A DNA stretch of 64,000 nt, taken from NCBI RefSeq assembly GCF_022898935.1, contig NZ_JALIRP010000006.1, positions 124,001 through 188,000 on the forward strand, in the 5' to 3' direction. This document shows, in pieces, positions 33,124-41,918 of this stretch (position 1 is the stretch's first letter; each line of letters starts with the position of its first letter). The DNA is from Paenibacillus mangrovi. Lineage in GTDB: Bacteria; Bacillota; Bacilli; Paenibacillales; Paenibacillaceae. The position numbers and the translations under genes are program-made. The notes under the pieces were generated by a model. That model saw only the letters and a list, made by a program, of their open reading frames with translations, had not been told where the DNA came from and did no database searches.

Positions 33124-33294
33124 ATGAAAAAGTTTGTAGTATCGGTTATGGCTTTTATCGTTTTGCTCGGAATGACATCTTCTGCTTACGCTCACTCGGG
33201 AAGAACGGATAAAAATGGCGGGCATAATTGCTCGGCCAAGTCGAAGCAAAAAGGCCTTTGCACAGGATATCATTATCACAACAAGAGGAAATAA
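33124..33294 (+). CDS. YHYH-domain secreted peptide
   Basis: A 56-residue secreted protein: signal peptide MKKFVVSVMAFIVLLGMTSS with AYA cleavage, then HSGRTDKNGGHNCSAKSKQK and GLCTGYHYHN. The GG-H-x-C ... C-x-G-Y-H-Y-H pattern is that of YHYH-domain proteins, which accompany extracellular nucleases or calcium/metal-binding proteins. AAAGGTGAG is the ribosome site; a terminator follows. Confidence 0.75.
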   Translation: MKKFVVSVMAFIVLLGMTSSAYAHSGRTDKNGGHNCSAKSKQKGLCTGYHYHNKRK

Positions 33295-33316
33295 GTGGTG
33301 TACAACATCATTATGG

Positions 33317-33340
33317 AACCCAGCCAGAAGGCTGGGTTTT
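33317..33340 (+). terminator. rho-independent terminator
   Basis: AACCCAGCC/GGCTGGGTT with a 4-base loop, then TT, GTATT. It is just after the YHYH gene. Confidence 0.85.
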
Positions 33341-33401
33341 GTATTATTGTGAGAGGAATTCATAATTAAATGAAGATTCGAACAATATGAAGGAGGAAAT
33401 C

Positions 33402-34112
33402 ATGTCATTCATCAACGTTTTGGATCAAGGCTATGTTAGGCTCGTCAACCATATGGGATCGGATTTAACGGTTGTTAACGCGGCCCGCGTATCGTTTGCT
33501 AAGGAATCTCAGGAGCTTTCGGAAAAAGATATTCGGCTCATCAAGTTTCTGGCCAGGGAAGGCCATACTTCGCCGTTTAGACATGTGATTGTACAGTATG
33601 AAATTTACGCTCCCCTCATGGTTGCCAGACAATGGTGGAAGTATGTTATCGGTTCTTCGCACGCAGAGGGAACAGGGGACAGCATGGAGGCGTGGAACGA
33701 ATCCAGCCGCAGATACATTACGGAAGAACCGGTATTTTATGTTCCGGGGTCGGAAGAATGGAGGAGCAAACCGGAAAATTCCAAACAAGGCAGCGGGGAA
33801 GTACTCGGGACTGAGAAAGGTGAAAAGTTAACAAGCGAGCTGCTGGAATACATAGAACTAGGCGTCCAGAAATATGAAGCGGCAATTCAAAATGGAGTGT
33901 GTGCAGAACAGGCAAGGCTTTTTTTACCTGCTTATGGCATGTACGTCAGATGGTACTGGACGGCATCGCTGCAGTCGGTGTGCCACTTTTTACATCAAAG
34001 ACTTGAACATGATGCGCAAAAAGAAATACAAGATTACGCCAAGGCGATTCTGGAGCTGAGCAGGCCGTTATATCCTTCTTCGATTGAAGAACTGATCGGG
34101 AAGAGTGAATAG
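33402..34112 (+). CDS. thyX: FAD-dependent thymidylate synthase
   Basis: A 236-residue ThyX. This enzyme methylates dUMP to dTMP with methylenetetrahydrofolate and FAD/NADPH, in the cytoplasm. VVNAARVSFAKES near the N-terminus and the signature region RQWWKYVIGSSHAEG ... MEAWNESSRRYI are seen; the second half (WNESSRRY) matches the ThyX motif end N-E-x-S-x-R, and RQWW stands where RHR usually is, a Bacillales-type variant. QARLFLPAYGMYVRWYWTAS and LEHDAQKEI follow. Start at ATG 33402 behind AAGGAGG. Confidence 0.9.
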   Translation: MSFINVLDQGYVRLVNHMGSDLTVVNAARVSFAKESQELSEKDIRLIKFLAREGHTSPFRHVIVQYEIYAPLMVARQWWKYVIGSSHAEGTGDSMEAWNESSRRYITEEPVFYVPGSEEWRSKPENSKQGSGEVLGTEKGEKLTSELLEYIELGVQKYEAAIQNGVCAEQARLFLPAYGMYVRWYWTASLQSVCHFLHQRLEHDAQKEIQDYAKAILELSRPLYPSSIEELIGKSE

Positions 34113-34159
34113 TTAGGACAGGCGAATAGCTTTTACCGAAAAAAAAGGGGGATGGATCA

Positions 34160-34751
34160 TCGAATTAATTTTTATACGCCATGGTCAGGGGGAGCATAAC
34201 TTGGATGTACCAGGGCGGTTTGATATCATGCATCCCCATTTGACGAACAAAGGCAAAATACAGGCAGAACAATTGAAAGCTTTGTTTGATTTGTGTAACG
34301 ATGATCTTTCTATCGCAAGTCCAACGGTGAGAACTATAGAAACGTTAGGCATATTAACCGAAGATCTTACATACTCCAAGAAATATATCACTCCCTTAGT
34401 GGGCCCGAGAATGTTTCCGCAGAACCCCGAGTGGACGACCTTGATATGTGATTTCCTGCTTTCTATTGAATCCGTCGAACAGCATTATCCGAATCTCATA
34501 CTCAGGATCGAGTCAATCAGGTCCTCTGGGAGAAAGGCATTAACGAAATCGATGGAAGACATTTTGAAAAGCTGGGCCACGGGCTGCTGGATTGGATCAA
34601 GAATCAGGGTCATCGCCGAGCGTTTCTCATAACACATGACGGTACGATCAACAGCTATCGGCAGCTTTTAGGTCAGCAGGATTTAACGAGATCTGATTTT
34701 TTAGGTGAAGCCGGGTATTATATTTCCTTTTTGAAAAGTGAGGGATACTGA
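34160..34751 (+). pseudogene. histidine phosphatase family protein, frameshifted
   Basis: The N-terminal part reads ELIFIRHGQGEHNLDVPGRF with the catalytic RHGQ, and goes on to IASPTVRTIETLGILTEDL. The frame changes near 34510, and the C-terminal part continues QVLWEKGINEIDGRHFEKLG, AFLITHDGTINSYRQLLGQ (second catalytic His) and ends FLKSEGY at 34751. Together they make a normal phosphoglycerate-mutase-like phosphatase of about 195 residues. No good in-frame ATG is seen before ELIF; ATG 34153 is one base out of frame. It overlaps the next gene start by one base. Confidence 0.7.
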
Positions 34752-35525
34752 ATGGAGAAGAATACCAGCTTGGATTTTTATGATGAGCTTTCGGAAAACT
34801 ACCATTTGATTTTTCACGACTGGTACCAAGCGGTTCAGTGGCAGGGGAACTTTTTTAATGGCTTCATTCGCTCTCATTATCCGCGGAAGGACGAGGAAGA
34901 GATCAAGCTTCTGGATGCTTCTTGCGGTATCGGTACGCAGTCTTTGGGCTTGGCACAACACGAGTTTGAGGTAACAGCAACAGATTTGAGCCCACGATCG
35001 ATAGAAAGGGCCAAGCGGGAAGCCGAGAAGCTAGGGGTTCAAATCTCGTTTGGTACGGCGGACTTTCGGACTTTGGACGTAGATGTTCCTGGGCAGTTTG
35101 AGGTGTTCTTATCTGCGGATAATGCGGTTCCCCATTTGCTAACCGATGCAGATCTGGAGAAGGCATGCCGGAATTTCTATGACAAATTGGAAAGTGACGG
35201 ACTGCTAGTGATCTCCATAAGGGACTATGACCACGAAATTCTAAAAAAGCAGCGGGCGACGTTACCCAGGGTCATGGATGGCGGCAAACGGATCGCTTTT
35301 CAGGTGTGGGATTGGGCCGAAGGCACAAACGCATATATAACGAATCAATTCATTATGCAGGAGATCGACGGGGAGTGGCAGACCAAAGTAAACAAGACAA
35401 CCTACAGGGCGTTATTAAGAGAGGAATTGAGCGAGGCTTTAAGAAGCGCAAGGTTTCAAGATATCCGTTGGCACATGCCTGCGGAGTCTGGGTATTACCA
35501 ACCGATCGTTACGGCCAGAAAATGA
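34752..35525 (+). CDS. class I SAM-dependent methyltransferase
   Basis: A 257-residue methyltransferase: KLLDASCGIGTQSLGLAQ (motif I, about residues 47-64), VTATDLSPRSIERAKREAEK (motif II with the acidic ribose ligand), VQISFGTADFRTLDV, and FEVFLSADNAVPHLL (motif IV). The rest resembles glycine/sarcosine-type small-molecule methyltransferases. The acceptor is unknown. It follows directly on the histidine phosphatase (stop 34751) with ATG 34752, and may be co-translated. Confidence 0.85.
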   Translation: MEKNTSLDFYDELSENYHLIFHDWYQAVQWQGNFFNGFIRSHYPRKDEEEIKLLDASCGIGTQSLGLAQHEFEVTATDLSPRSIERAKREAEKLGVQISFGTADFRTLDVDVPGQFEVFLSADNAVPHLLTDADLEKACRNFYDKLESDGLLVISIRDYDHEILKKQRATLPRVMDGGKRIAFQVWDWAEGTNAYITNQFIMQEIDGEWQTKVNKTTYRALLREELSEALRSARFQDIRWHMPAESGYYQPIVTARK

Positions 35526-35559
35526 AAGTTTGAAATACCCGCATTGGCGGGGATCAATT

Positions 35560-35602
35560 GAGGGTTGAAGGAACGAAGGTTCCATCAGCCCTCATGTTTT
35601 AT
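35560..35602 (+). terminator. rho-independent terminator
   Basis: GAGGG...GGAAC/GTTCC...CCCTC, followed by ATGTTTTATTT, after the methyltransferase gene. Confidence 0.65.
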
Positions 35603-35774
35603 TTCTCACACGCAATCAAATCTTTGCCATGGTCCAATCAATACAACACTCATGCCCATGAGCAAAGCTTTCTTTAACATCTTAAAATCACCACTTCCTA
35701 TATTATGTAATTATAGTAAACTATGATTATCTCTATAGACAATAGCCGATATTTTGAATGAACGGAGGTTATTT

Positions 35775-36419
35775 ATGCCTTGGCCCATGGTTCATTTTGC
35801 AGTAGCGGAAAAAATATCTCTATCGAATCCTTCACCCGAACTATTAATTGGCAGCATTTCGCCGGATGCGATCCATGCGCGGGATCCTGTGACGAGAGCG
35901 GAGAAGGGGCTTACCCATTTGGTGAGTGAGGGCCGGTTTGCAAGCATTGAGACGCTTAAAATGAACTATATTGCTTATTTAAATAAGCACGCGGATGCTG
36001 AGTGGAAAGAGTTCGTGAAGGGGTATTTTGCCCATATCTATACGGATATGCGTTGGACTGAAGCCTTGTATGCCGATTTTTCGAAAGCGTATGACGAAGA
36101 ATCAAGCAAGATCAGGGATACATATAATCAAGAAGTCAGCCAAGTCGAGTTTGTTTTGATGCGATCTGCCGAGTGGGCGGATGGGGCAATCGCCAAATTG
36201 CGGCAGGCGCAGGTGTATGCCATGGAGCCCTTCGTAACCAAGGATGAAGTCAGCAAGTACAGGGATATCAAACTCGCATGGCTGCTGGATCCGTCGAACG
36301 AGCCGGGAATCGAAACCAAGTATTTTATTGAAGATGCGGTGATGCGTTTTATCGAGAATACAGCGAACGAGCTTATCGACTTATTCCGCGAATGGAATTT
36401 GGAGGCTGAAAGGAGTTAA
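35775..36419 (+). CDS. zinc-dependent phospholipase C-like protein
   Basis: A 214-residue protein. MPWPMVHFAVAEKISLSNPS followed by LLIGSISPDAIHARD, WKEFVKGYFAHIYTDMRW and LRQAQVYAMEP has the His/Asp spacing of the zinc-dependent phospholipase C family (HxxxA ... GSxxPDxxH ... HxxxD). The actual substrate is not known; several Paenibacillus homologues are just called hydrolases. Start at ATG 35775 behind CGGAGG; ATG 35754 lies before the ribosome site. It is first in a run with a GNAT and an inositol monophosphatase. Confidence 0.65.
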   Translation: MPWPMVHFAVAEKISLSNPSPELLIGSISPDAIHARDPVTRAEKGLTHLVSEGRFASIETLKMNYIAYLNKHADAEWKEFVKGYFAHIYTDMRWTEALYADFSKAYDEESSKIRDTYNQEVSQVEFVLMRSAEWADGAIAKLRQAQVYAMEPFVTKDEVSKYRDIKLAWLLDPSNEPGIETKYFIEDAVMRFIENTANELIDLFREWNLEAERS

Positions 36420-36424
36420 TAAAT

Positions 36425-36931
36425 ATGATGCATATCCAAAATATTCAACGCGAGCAGGCAGATGATTTTTGGAGGCTAAGGCTTGAAGCGCTTAAATCGA
36501 ATCCAGAGGCATTTGGCTCTTCCTATGTCGATCAAGTGCACACCCCGATGGAAGAGGTTCAACTGAAGATCAACAACATGTCCGATAACTATATTCTGGG
36601 GGCTTTTTCAGAAGATAATGTTCTGATGGGAATGGCCGGATTCCGGCGAGAGCAGGGCATGAAGGTCTGTCATAAAGGAATGATCTGGGGCGTATATGTG
36701 TCTCCTGAACACCGGGGTCAGGGAATCGCGAGAAAGCTCATGCAGGAAATCCTGCACCGAGGAAAAGAAATCGAAGGGCTGCGGCAAATCCAGCTGACGG
36801 TCGTGACTGCTAATCATACGGCAGCGGAGCTGTATAAAAGGCTGGGCTTTGTTACTTATGGAATCGAGAAGGATGCATTGATCTATCAAGGTCAGGCGTT
36901 TGACGGAGAGTTGATGGCTTATTTTATCTAA
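36425..36931 (+). CDS. GNAT family N-acetyltransferase
   Basis: A 168-residue GNAT: IQREQADDFWRLRLEALKSN, LMGMAGFRREQGMKVCHKGM, then motif A WGVYVSPEHRGQGIARKLMQ (about residues 95-114) with the R-G-Q-G-I-A loop, and LTVVTANHTAAELYKRLGF. Substrate unknown. It starts 5 bases after the preceding stop, behind AAGGAG (36409), so the two genes probably form an operon with the next. Confidence 0.88.
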   Translation: MMHIQNIQREQADDFWRLRLEALKSNPEAFGSSYVDQVHTPMEEVQLKINNMSDNYILGAFSEDNVLMGMAGFRREQGMKVCHKGMIWGVYVSPEHRGQGIARKLMQEILHRGKEIEGLRQIQLTVVTANHTAAELYKRLGFVTYGIEKDALIYQGQAFDGELMAYFI

Positions 36932-36953
36932 AATGAATTTATAGAGGTGAAGC

Positions 36954-37760
36954 ATGGATCAACAAGTTCTCCAAATTGCAAAAGCTCTGGCTACCCGCAT
37001 CATACGTCAAGCCGGACAAATCGCCAAAGATAAGTTTGATGACATTGCCGATGTGCAGTTCAAAGACGAATTCGGGGATGTCGTCACAGAAGTAGACCAC
37101 CTCGCTGAGGGGTTGATCCTGGGGCAGATTCAAGATGTTTTCCCTGAGCATCAAATCCACAGTGAAGAAGCAGGATGGGTTGGATCAGACAGTGATTGGC
37201 TGTGGCTGATCGATCCGCTGGACGGGACGAATAATTTTGCGATCGGGCTGCCGGTATTTTCGGTATCCATCACGCTCATGTACCAACAGCAGCCTGTTCT
37301 TGGAGTCGTGTACGAGCCGATGACGGATCGTTTATTTGTCTCTGCGAGAGGAGAGGGGACGTATTGCAACGATAAGCCGGTTCATGTGAAAAGAAGCCCC
37401 AACTTCCTGAAAGGAAATATAGGCTGGATTCAAGGCCATAAAGTTCAAAATGATCCAACAGCGGTTCAGCTGCGGCACTTCATAGATGTCAGATGTAAAA
37501 GAATGATGCGCCTGTGGGCGCCAACCTTACAGTGGTGCATGCTCGCCAAGGGGGATTTGGATGGCATTGTTTTGTACAATTCGGAGGGAGACGATTTATA
37601 CTCCGGGATCTTGATGGTTAAGGAAGCAGGCGGCGCGGTCATTGATTTTGACGGTAACCCGTTTAACGGTATGAGCACGGAACCTTATATGATTGCTTGT
37701 CATCCGGACCATCAGCAGCAACTGCTGCAGCTGGTAAGAGAGGGCCTAGGGGCAAGGTAA
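36954..37760 (+). CDS. inositol monophosphatase family protein
   Basis: A 268-residue Mg-dependent phosphatase. Family motifs appear in order: DEFGDVVTEVDHLAE (about residue 42), HQIHSEEAGW (the E-E of motif 1), WLIDPLDGTNNFAIGLPVFS (D-P-x-D-G-T-N), and a C-terminal GDLDGIVLYNSEGDDLYSGI, VKEAGGAVIDFDGNPF with the second-domain Asp. It hydrolyses inositol phosphates, sugar phosphates or PAP. Ribosome site GAGGTGAAGC. A terminator follows. Confidence 0.92.
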   Translation: MDQQVLQIAKALATRIIRQAGQIAKDKFDDIADVQFKDEFGDVVTEVDHLAEGLILGQIQDVFPEHQIHSEEAGWVGSDSDWLWLIDPLDGTNNFAIGLPVFSVSITLMYQQQPVLGVVYEPMTDRLFVSARGEGTYCNDKPVHVKRSPNFLKGNIGWIQGHKVQNDPTAVQLRHFIDVRCKRMMRLWAPTLQWCMLAKGDLDGIVLYNSEGDDLYSGILMVKEAGGAVIDFDGNPFNGMSTEPYMIACHPDHQQQLLQLVREGLGAR

Positions 37761-37804
37761 GAAAAATAAACAAATCGTGAGCTATTTATCGAAGTAATGA
37801 ATAA

Positions 37805-37834
37805 GGCCGGGGCAAAGCCCTGGTCTTTTTTTAT
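37805..37834 (+). terminator. rho-independent terminator
   Basis: GGCCGGGGC/GCCCTGGTC around AAA, then seven T. It follows the inositol monophosphatase gene. Confidence 0.85.
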
Positions 37835-38132
37835 GCGAAAAAACGGCACTATAACTTGAAATGTTTGCTAGTTTACACAAGTTGGTCAAAATTGATATTT
37901 AAAATGTAAGCCCCTACTTACAGCAAAAATGACACATTGTCGCGTTGTCATTGTATATTGTCAATCGCTTTTCAGTATTGATGTACAGCGCTTTCATGGA
38001 TGACGAAAAATGACATATTTACTCAGATTCTGCTGGTCCTCTATTGTTAGACATGTAAGCGCTAGCAAACATTGCATACGGTGAAAGGTGAGCTAGAGCA
38101 GAGACAATCTACGAACAGGAAGGGGTGATCCT
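37835..38132 (+). promoter_or_regulatory. upstream region of the ABC transporter operon, cre-like site
   Basis: About 300 bases without a gene. TGTAAGCGCTAGCA at 38054-38067 is a near-match (one position off) to the catabolite-response element TGWNANCGNTNWCA, consistent with CcpA control of sugar uptake. GTGAAAGGTGAG and GGAAGGGGTG precede the first permease. The promoter is not identified with certainty. Confidence 0.5.
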
Positions 38133-39095
38133 ATGCAGGATATTAAGGTAGCCGCCACAGGTCATGCGCGACTGAATTCGCGAAGAGCAAGCAAAGGGAT
38201 ATGGAAGAGAATCGTTCAGAACTGGGAACTGTATATCTTCATTGCACCGGCTTTTTTCTACTTTCTTATTTTTTCTTATGGACCGATGTACGGCATCCAA
38301 ATCGCATTTAAAAACTTCATTCCAACAAAAGGGATTACGGGAAGCCCATGGGTCGGTTTCGACCACTTTGAACGCTTCTTTCATTCCTACTACTTTTGGG
38401 ACTTGCTGTGGAACACGCTAAGCATCAGCTTATACGAACTGGCGATTGGATTTCCGATCCCGATTCTTCTGGCACTTGCCTTTAATGAGGTGAGGACGGG
38501 CTTCTTCAAAAAGATGGTCCAGACGGTCACATACGCGCCGCACTTTATTTCCGTTGTGGTCATGGCCGGGATGATCATTACGTTCCTGTCCCCGTCGACA
38601 GGGATCGTTGTTCATATCATTGAGGGTCTTGGCTTTAACGCTCCAGACTTTCTGACCGATCCGAGATGGTTTAAGTCGATGTACGTATTCTCGGGGGTAT
38701 GGCAGAGTGCGGGCTGGGGGACGATCATTTATTTGGCCGCGCTGTCGGGCGTGGATCCGGGTCTGCATGAAGCAGCGATCATCGACGGAGCATCGCGATT
38801 CCAGCGTATTCGTCATATCAACATTCCAACGCTCATTCCGACGATGACCATTTTGCTCATTTTGAATATGGGAAGTCTGTTTGGAGTAGGATTCGAAAAG
38901 ATCCTGCTGCTGCAGAATCCACTGAATATGGAATCATCTGATGTCATCTCCACATTCGTGTACCGTTCAGGGCTTGTGGACGCCCAGTACAGCTTCTCGA
39001 CAGCGGTTGGCCTGTTTAATTCCGTGATCAACGCGGTGCTGCTGGTTGTCGTGAATCAGGTTGTCCGCAGGACGAGCGAGAATAGTTTGTGGTAG
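38133..39095 (+). CDS. sugar ABC transporter permease (LplB-like)
   Basis: A 320-residue inner-membrane permease of the carbohydrate-uptake-1 type. It has about six transmembrane helices and the ABC-interaction EAA loop EAAIIDGASRFQRIRHINIP at about residues 210-229. The N-terminal WELYIFIAPAFFYFLIFSYG and PMYGIQIAFKNF are characteristic of the LplB/YtcP branch of Paenibacillus and Bacillus. It pairs with the next gene, whose start is 16 bases further on. No ATPase gene is adjacent; a shared MsmX-type ATPase elsewhere is expected. Substrate likely a fucosylated or GlcNAc oligosaccharide by context. Confidence 0.92.
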   Translation: MQDIKVAATGHARLNSRRASKGIWKRIVQNWELYIFIAPAFFYFLIFSYGPMYGIQIAFKNFIPTKGITGSPWVGFDHFERFFHSYYFWDLLWNTLSISLYELAIGFPIPILLALAFNEVRTGFFKKMVQTVTYAPHFISVVVMAGMIITFLSPSTGIVVHIIEGLGFNAPDFLTDPRWFKSMYVFSGVWQSAGWGTIIYLAALSGVDPGLHEAAIIDGASRFQRIRHINIPTLIPTMTILLILNMGSLFGVGFEKILLLQNPLNMESSDVISTFVYRSGLVDAQYSFSTAVGLFNSVINAVLLVVVNQVVRRTSENSLW

Positions 39096-39110
39096 AGAGG
39101 AGGGACACGT

Positions 39111-40019
39111 ATGCTGTCAGGTGTGAAAGAAACCAAACGAGACAAATTGTTTCTGGTTTGCAATTATATTTTTGTCTCACTAGCTCTACTGATTGTTTTA
39201 TATCCGCTGGTGTATATGATCAGTGCGTCGATCAGCGATCCGAAGTATGTCGGCTCCGGGGAGATGTGGCTGTGGCCGAAAGGGATTACCTTTGACGGAT
39301 ACAAAAGAGTGTTTGAGAATTCGAGCATTTGGACCGGCTACAGAAACACCATTGTGTACACGGTGGTCGGGACGGCGATCAATCTGGTCGTTACGCTGCC
39401 GGCAGCTTATGCGCTGAGCCGCAAGGATTTTGTGGGACGCAACTTTTTTACAGCTATGTTCATGTTCACGATGTTTTTCGGGGGTGGCCTGGTGCCAACC
39501 TATTTGCTCATCAAACAGTTGGGCATGATCAATACGATTTGGGCTATTGTCATTCCGTCAGCCGCATCGATCTGGAACATCATCGTATCCCGTACGTTCT
39601 TCCAGAGCTCTATTCCGAGAGAGCTTCAGGAGGCTGCTCAGATTGACGGTTGTACCAATATGAGATTGTTCATCAAGATCATCCTGCCGCTGTCGATGCC
39701 GATCATCGCCGTTATGGCTTTGTTCTATGGGGTAGGGAACTGGAACAGCTATTTCTCGGCTCTCATTTATTTGAACGATACCGCCAAATATCCGCTTCAG
39801 CTGGTGTTGCGCCAAATCCTAGTCCTGCAGCAAATGTCTGCGCAGGGAGGCGGAGCCATTGACGCTTCGACTGCAGCAGCTATGAACAGTAAGGCAGAGA
39901 TTGCGGAGCTTGTCAAATACGCGGTTATCATTGTAGCGACGGTACCAGTGATTGTGATTTATCCTTTTCTTCAGCGTTATTTCGTTCAGGGTGTTATGAT
40001 TGGTTCCGTAAAAGGTTGA
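39111..40019 (+). CDS. sugar ABC transporter permease (LplC/YtcP-like)
   Basis: A 302-residue permease, partner of the preceding LplB-like protein. It has about six helices and the EAA loop EAAQIDGCTNMRLFIKIILP near residue 190. KLFLVCNYIFVSLALLIVLYPL, SISDPKYVGSGEM and FFGGGLVPTYLLIKQLGM are signatures of the LplC/YtcP group. GAGAGGAGGGACACGT is its ribosome site, overlapping the end of the first permease gene. The binding-protein gene follows 34 bases on. Confidence 0.93.
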   Translation: MLSGVKETKRDKLFLVCNYIFVSLALLIVLYPLVYMISASISDPKYVGSGEMWLWPKGITFDGYKRVFENSSIWTGYRNTIVYTVVGTAINLVVTLPAAYALSRKDFVGRNFFTAMFMFTMFFGGGLVPTYLLIKQLGMINTIWAIVIPSAASIWNIIVSRTFFQSSIPRELQEAAQIDGCTNMRLFIKIILPLSMPIIAVMALFYGVGNWNSYFSALIYLNDTAKYPLQLVLRQILVLQQMSAQGGGAIDASTAAAMNSKAEIAELVKYAVIIVATVPVIVIYPFLQRYFVQGVMIGSVKG

Positions 40020-40053
40020 TCTTTGCATACAACATAAAGGGGAGATGTTCATA

Positions 40054-41664
40054 ATGAAAAATCTACGCAAGGCATCATCTATTTTACTCTGTCTGACGCT
40101 ATCTGCGACCATGCTAGCCGCATGTGGTTCCAAAAACGATGGCGGTTCTTCCTCTGTCTCTTCCGGTTCTGCCAGCGCGGAAAGCGTGAAGAAAGAAGGC
40201 TTTCCGATCGTAGACAAACCGATTACGTTGACGATGATGTCGCAGGATGCCGGTGTGGCGGATTGGAACCAAATGCCTGTACTTCAGGAGATGGAGAAGC
40301 TGTCCGGAATCAAGTTCACGTATCAGCTCGCGCCGATTGACAGTTTTGCTACCAAGAAGAATCTGGTTTTTGCCAGCGGAGACCTGCCTGATGTATTTTA
40401 CGCTGCAGATCTGAAGCCGGCCGAACAAGTAACCTACGGTTCGCAGGGTGTTTTGATACCCTTGGATAAATACATCGATGAAGGCTACGCCCCGAACATT
40501 AAGAAAATATTTGACGAGCATCCGGACATCCGCAAATCGTTTACGACGCCTGACGGACATATCTATGCGCTTCCGAATATCGATTTGTCAGCTGTATGGT
40601 ACCGCGGTCCAATGTGGTATAACGGTAAATTCTTGAAAGCGCTCAATGTGACGGAGCCGAAGACGACGGACGAGCTGTATACTTTCCTGAAACGAGTAAG
40701 GGATGAGGATCCGAACGGCAACGGTAAGAAAGACGAAATTCCGCTGACTTCTGTGAAGCTGGATGATTTGCGTATGTATTTCCTCGGCTTCTGGGGTATT
40801 TACGATGAGAAAGTCTACGCTGATAAGGATGGAAAGGTTCACTATACGCCTCAGGAAGAAGGCTACAAAGGATATCTAACCTTCATGAACCGTCTGTGGA
40901 AGGAAAATCTGCTGGATCATGAAACCTTCTCGCAAACGCCTGAACAAAAGAAAGCTAAAGGGCAAAACAATCAAATTGCGTTATTCAGTGACTACTTCCC
41001 ATACTTTACACTGGGCGGAGAGCCAAGCACAGACAATCCGCTGATGACGCCGGTGAAGAGTGAGGTGCCAGGTTCTCCGGTCTACGGTAAGCATCCGGGT
41101 ATTTCCGCGAATGGAACCTTTGCCATCACTAGCCATAACCCGGCTCCGGAAGCGACGATGCGCTGGATCGATTACCAATTCAGTTATGATGGCGCAACGC
41201 TGTTTACGCAAGGACCTGAGAATCTGCTGTGGAAATACAAAAATAAAGAAACCCATGAGAAAGAGTGGCTGCCTGTTCAAGGAGGAAAGGACCGGGAGGA
41301 AGTCCGAGGTACGATTACACCAAACTATGGCATTCAAACTCCGGGAATGAGCTCAAGCGAATTGACCAAGGGGCTGAAGAGCGATTTTGATGCCTGGATC
41401 GATAAAGAAAATACAGAGAAGCTTGTACCGATCGGCAAGGCTCCTTACCCTAACGTCTATCTGACGAATGAGGAGCAAAGCGAAGCGTCGTCCCTTTTCT
41501 CTGACCTGGATACGTACGTGCAGCAAATGGAAGCGAAATTCATAACAGGCCAAGAGCCGCTATCCAATTGGGACAAGTATGTGGCGCAAATCAAAAAAAT
41601 GGGCGGGGATCGCATCGTCGAGCTGTATCAAGGCGCATACGACCGCTGGAACACGGGGAAATAA
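40054..41664 (+). CDS. extracellular solute-binding lipoprotein (LplA-like)
   Basis: A 536-residue lipoprotein that captures the sugar for the two permeases. Signal peptide MKNLRKASSILLCLTLSATM with lipobox LAAC, a Ser/Gly linker, then ITLTMMSQDAGVADWNQMPV and LDKYIDEGYAPNIKKIFDEH and the repeated EF-hand-like DPNGNGKKDEIPLT seen in this subfamily. I start at ATG 40054; ATG 40045 is too close to AAAGGGGAG. Length fits LplA-type proteins (about 500-560). The bound sugar is unknown; fucosidases downstream make a fucosylated glycan likely. Confidence 0.92.
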   Translation: MKNLRKASSILLCLTLSATMLAACGSKNDGGSSSVSSGSASAESVKKEGFPIVDKPITLTMMSQDAGVADWNQMPVLQEMEKLSGIKFTYQLAPIDSFATKKNLVFASGDLPDVFYAADLKPAEQVTYGSQGVLIPLDKYIDEGYAPNIKKIFDEHPDIRKSFTTPDGHIYALPNIDLSAVWYRGPMWYNGKFLKALNVTEPKTTDELYTFLKRVRDEDPNGNGKKDEIPLTSVKLDDLRMYFLGFWGIYDEKVYADKDGKVHYTPQEEGYKGYLTFMNRLWKENLLDHETFSQTPEQKKAKGQNNQIALFSDYFPYFTLGGEPSTDNPLMTPVKSEVPGSPVYGKHPGISANGTFAITSHNPAPEATMRWIDYQFSYDGATLFTQGPENLLWKYKNKETHEKEWLPVQGGKDREEVRGTITPNYGIQTPGMSSSELTKGLKSDFDAWIDKENTEKLVPIGKAPYPNVYLTNEEQSEASSLFSDLDTYVQQMEAKFITGQEPLSNWDKYVAQIKKMGGDRIVELYQGAYDRWNTGK

Positions 41665-41799
41665 GCCTGCTTACGCATAAGAAAAACGTCTATCGACGTA
41701 CCTTCACAGAAGACAGACCGCGTTTAGATGTCGTTTTTCTTGCGATATAAGGATGTTGACTCTTCGAAGATTATTCTTTCTTAAATCTTAGCAAAAATG

Positions 41800-41840
41800 A
41801 AGCCAACATGTCCCGGTCCCAGATGCCCGGGTGTTGGCTT
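41800..41840 (+). terminator. terminator hairpin of the transporter operon
   Basis: AAGCCAACA/TGTTGGCTT with inner CCCGG/CCGGG pairing. A second inverted repeat, CCCCACAAAGT at 41860-41870 and ACTTTGTGGGG at 41900-41910, lies nearer the end of the AraC gene and may end that transcript. Confidence 0.6.
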
Positions 41841-41918
41841 TCATATTAATTTCCGGGACCCCCACAAAGTACCTGAATCAGCTTTGAAGCAAAGTCTCCA
41901 CTTTGTGGGGTTATCTTG

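Noticed and set aside
38133..40217. Minus-strand ORFs over the ABC transporter genes
   Set aside because: No ribosome sites or family motifs; the plus-strand genes have complete EAA loops.
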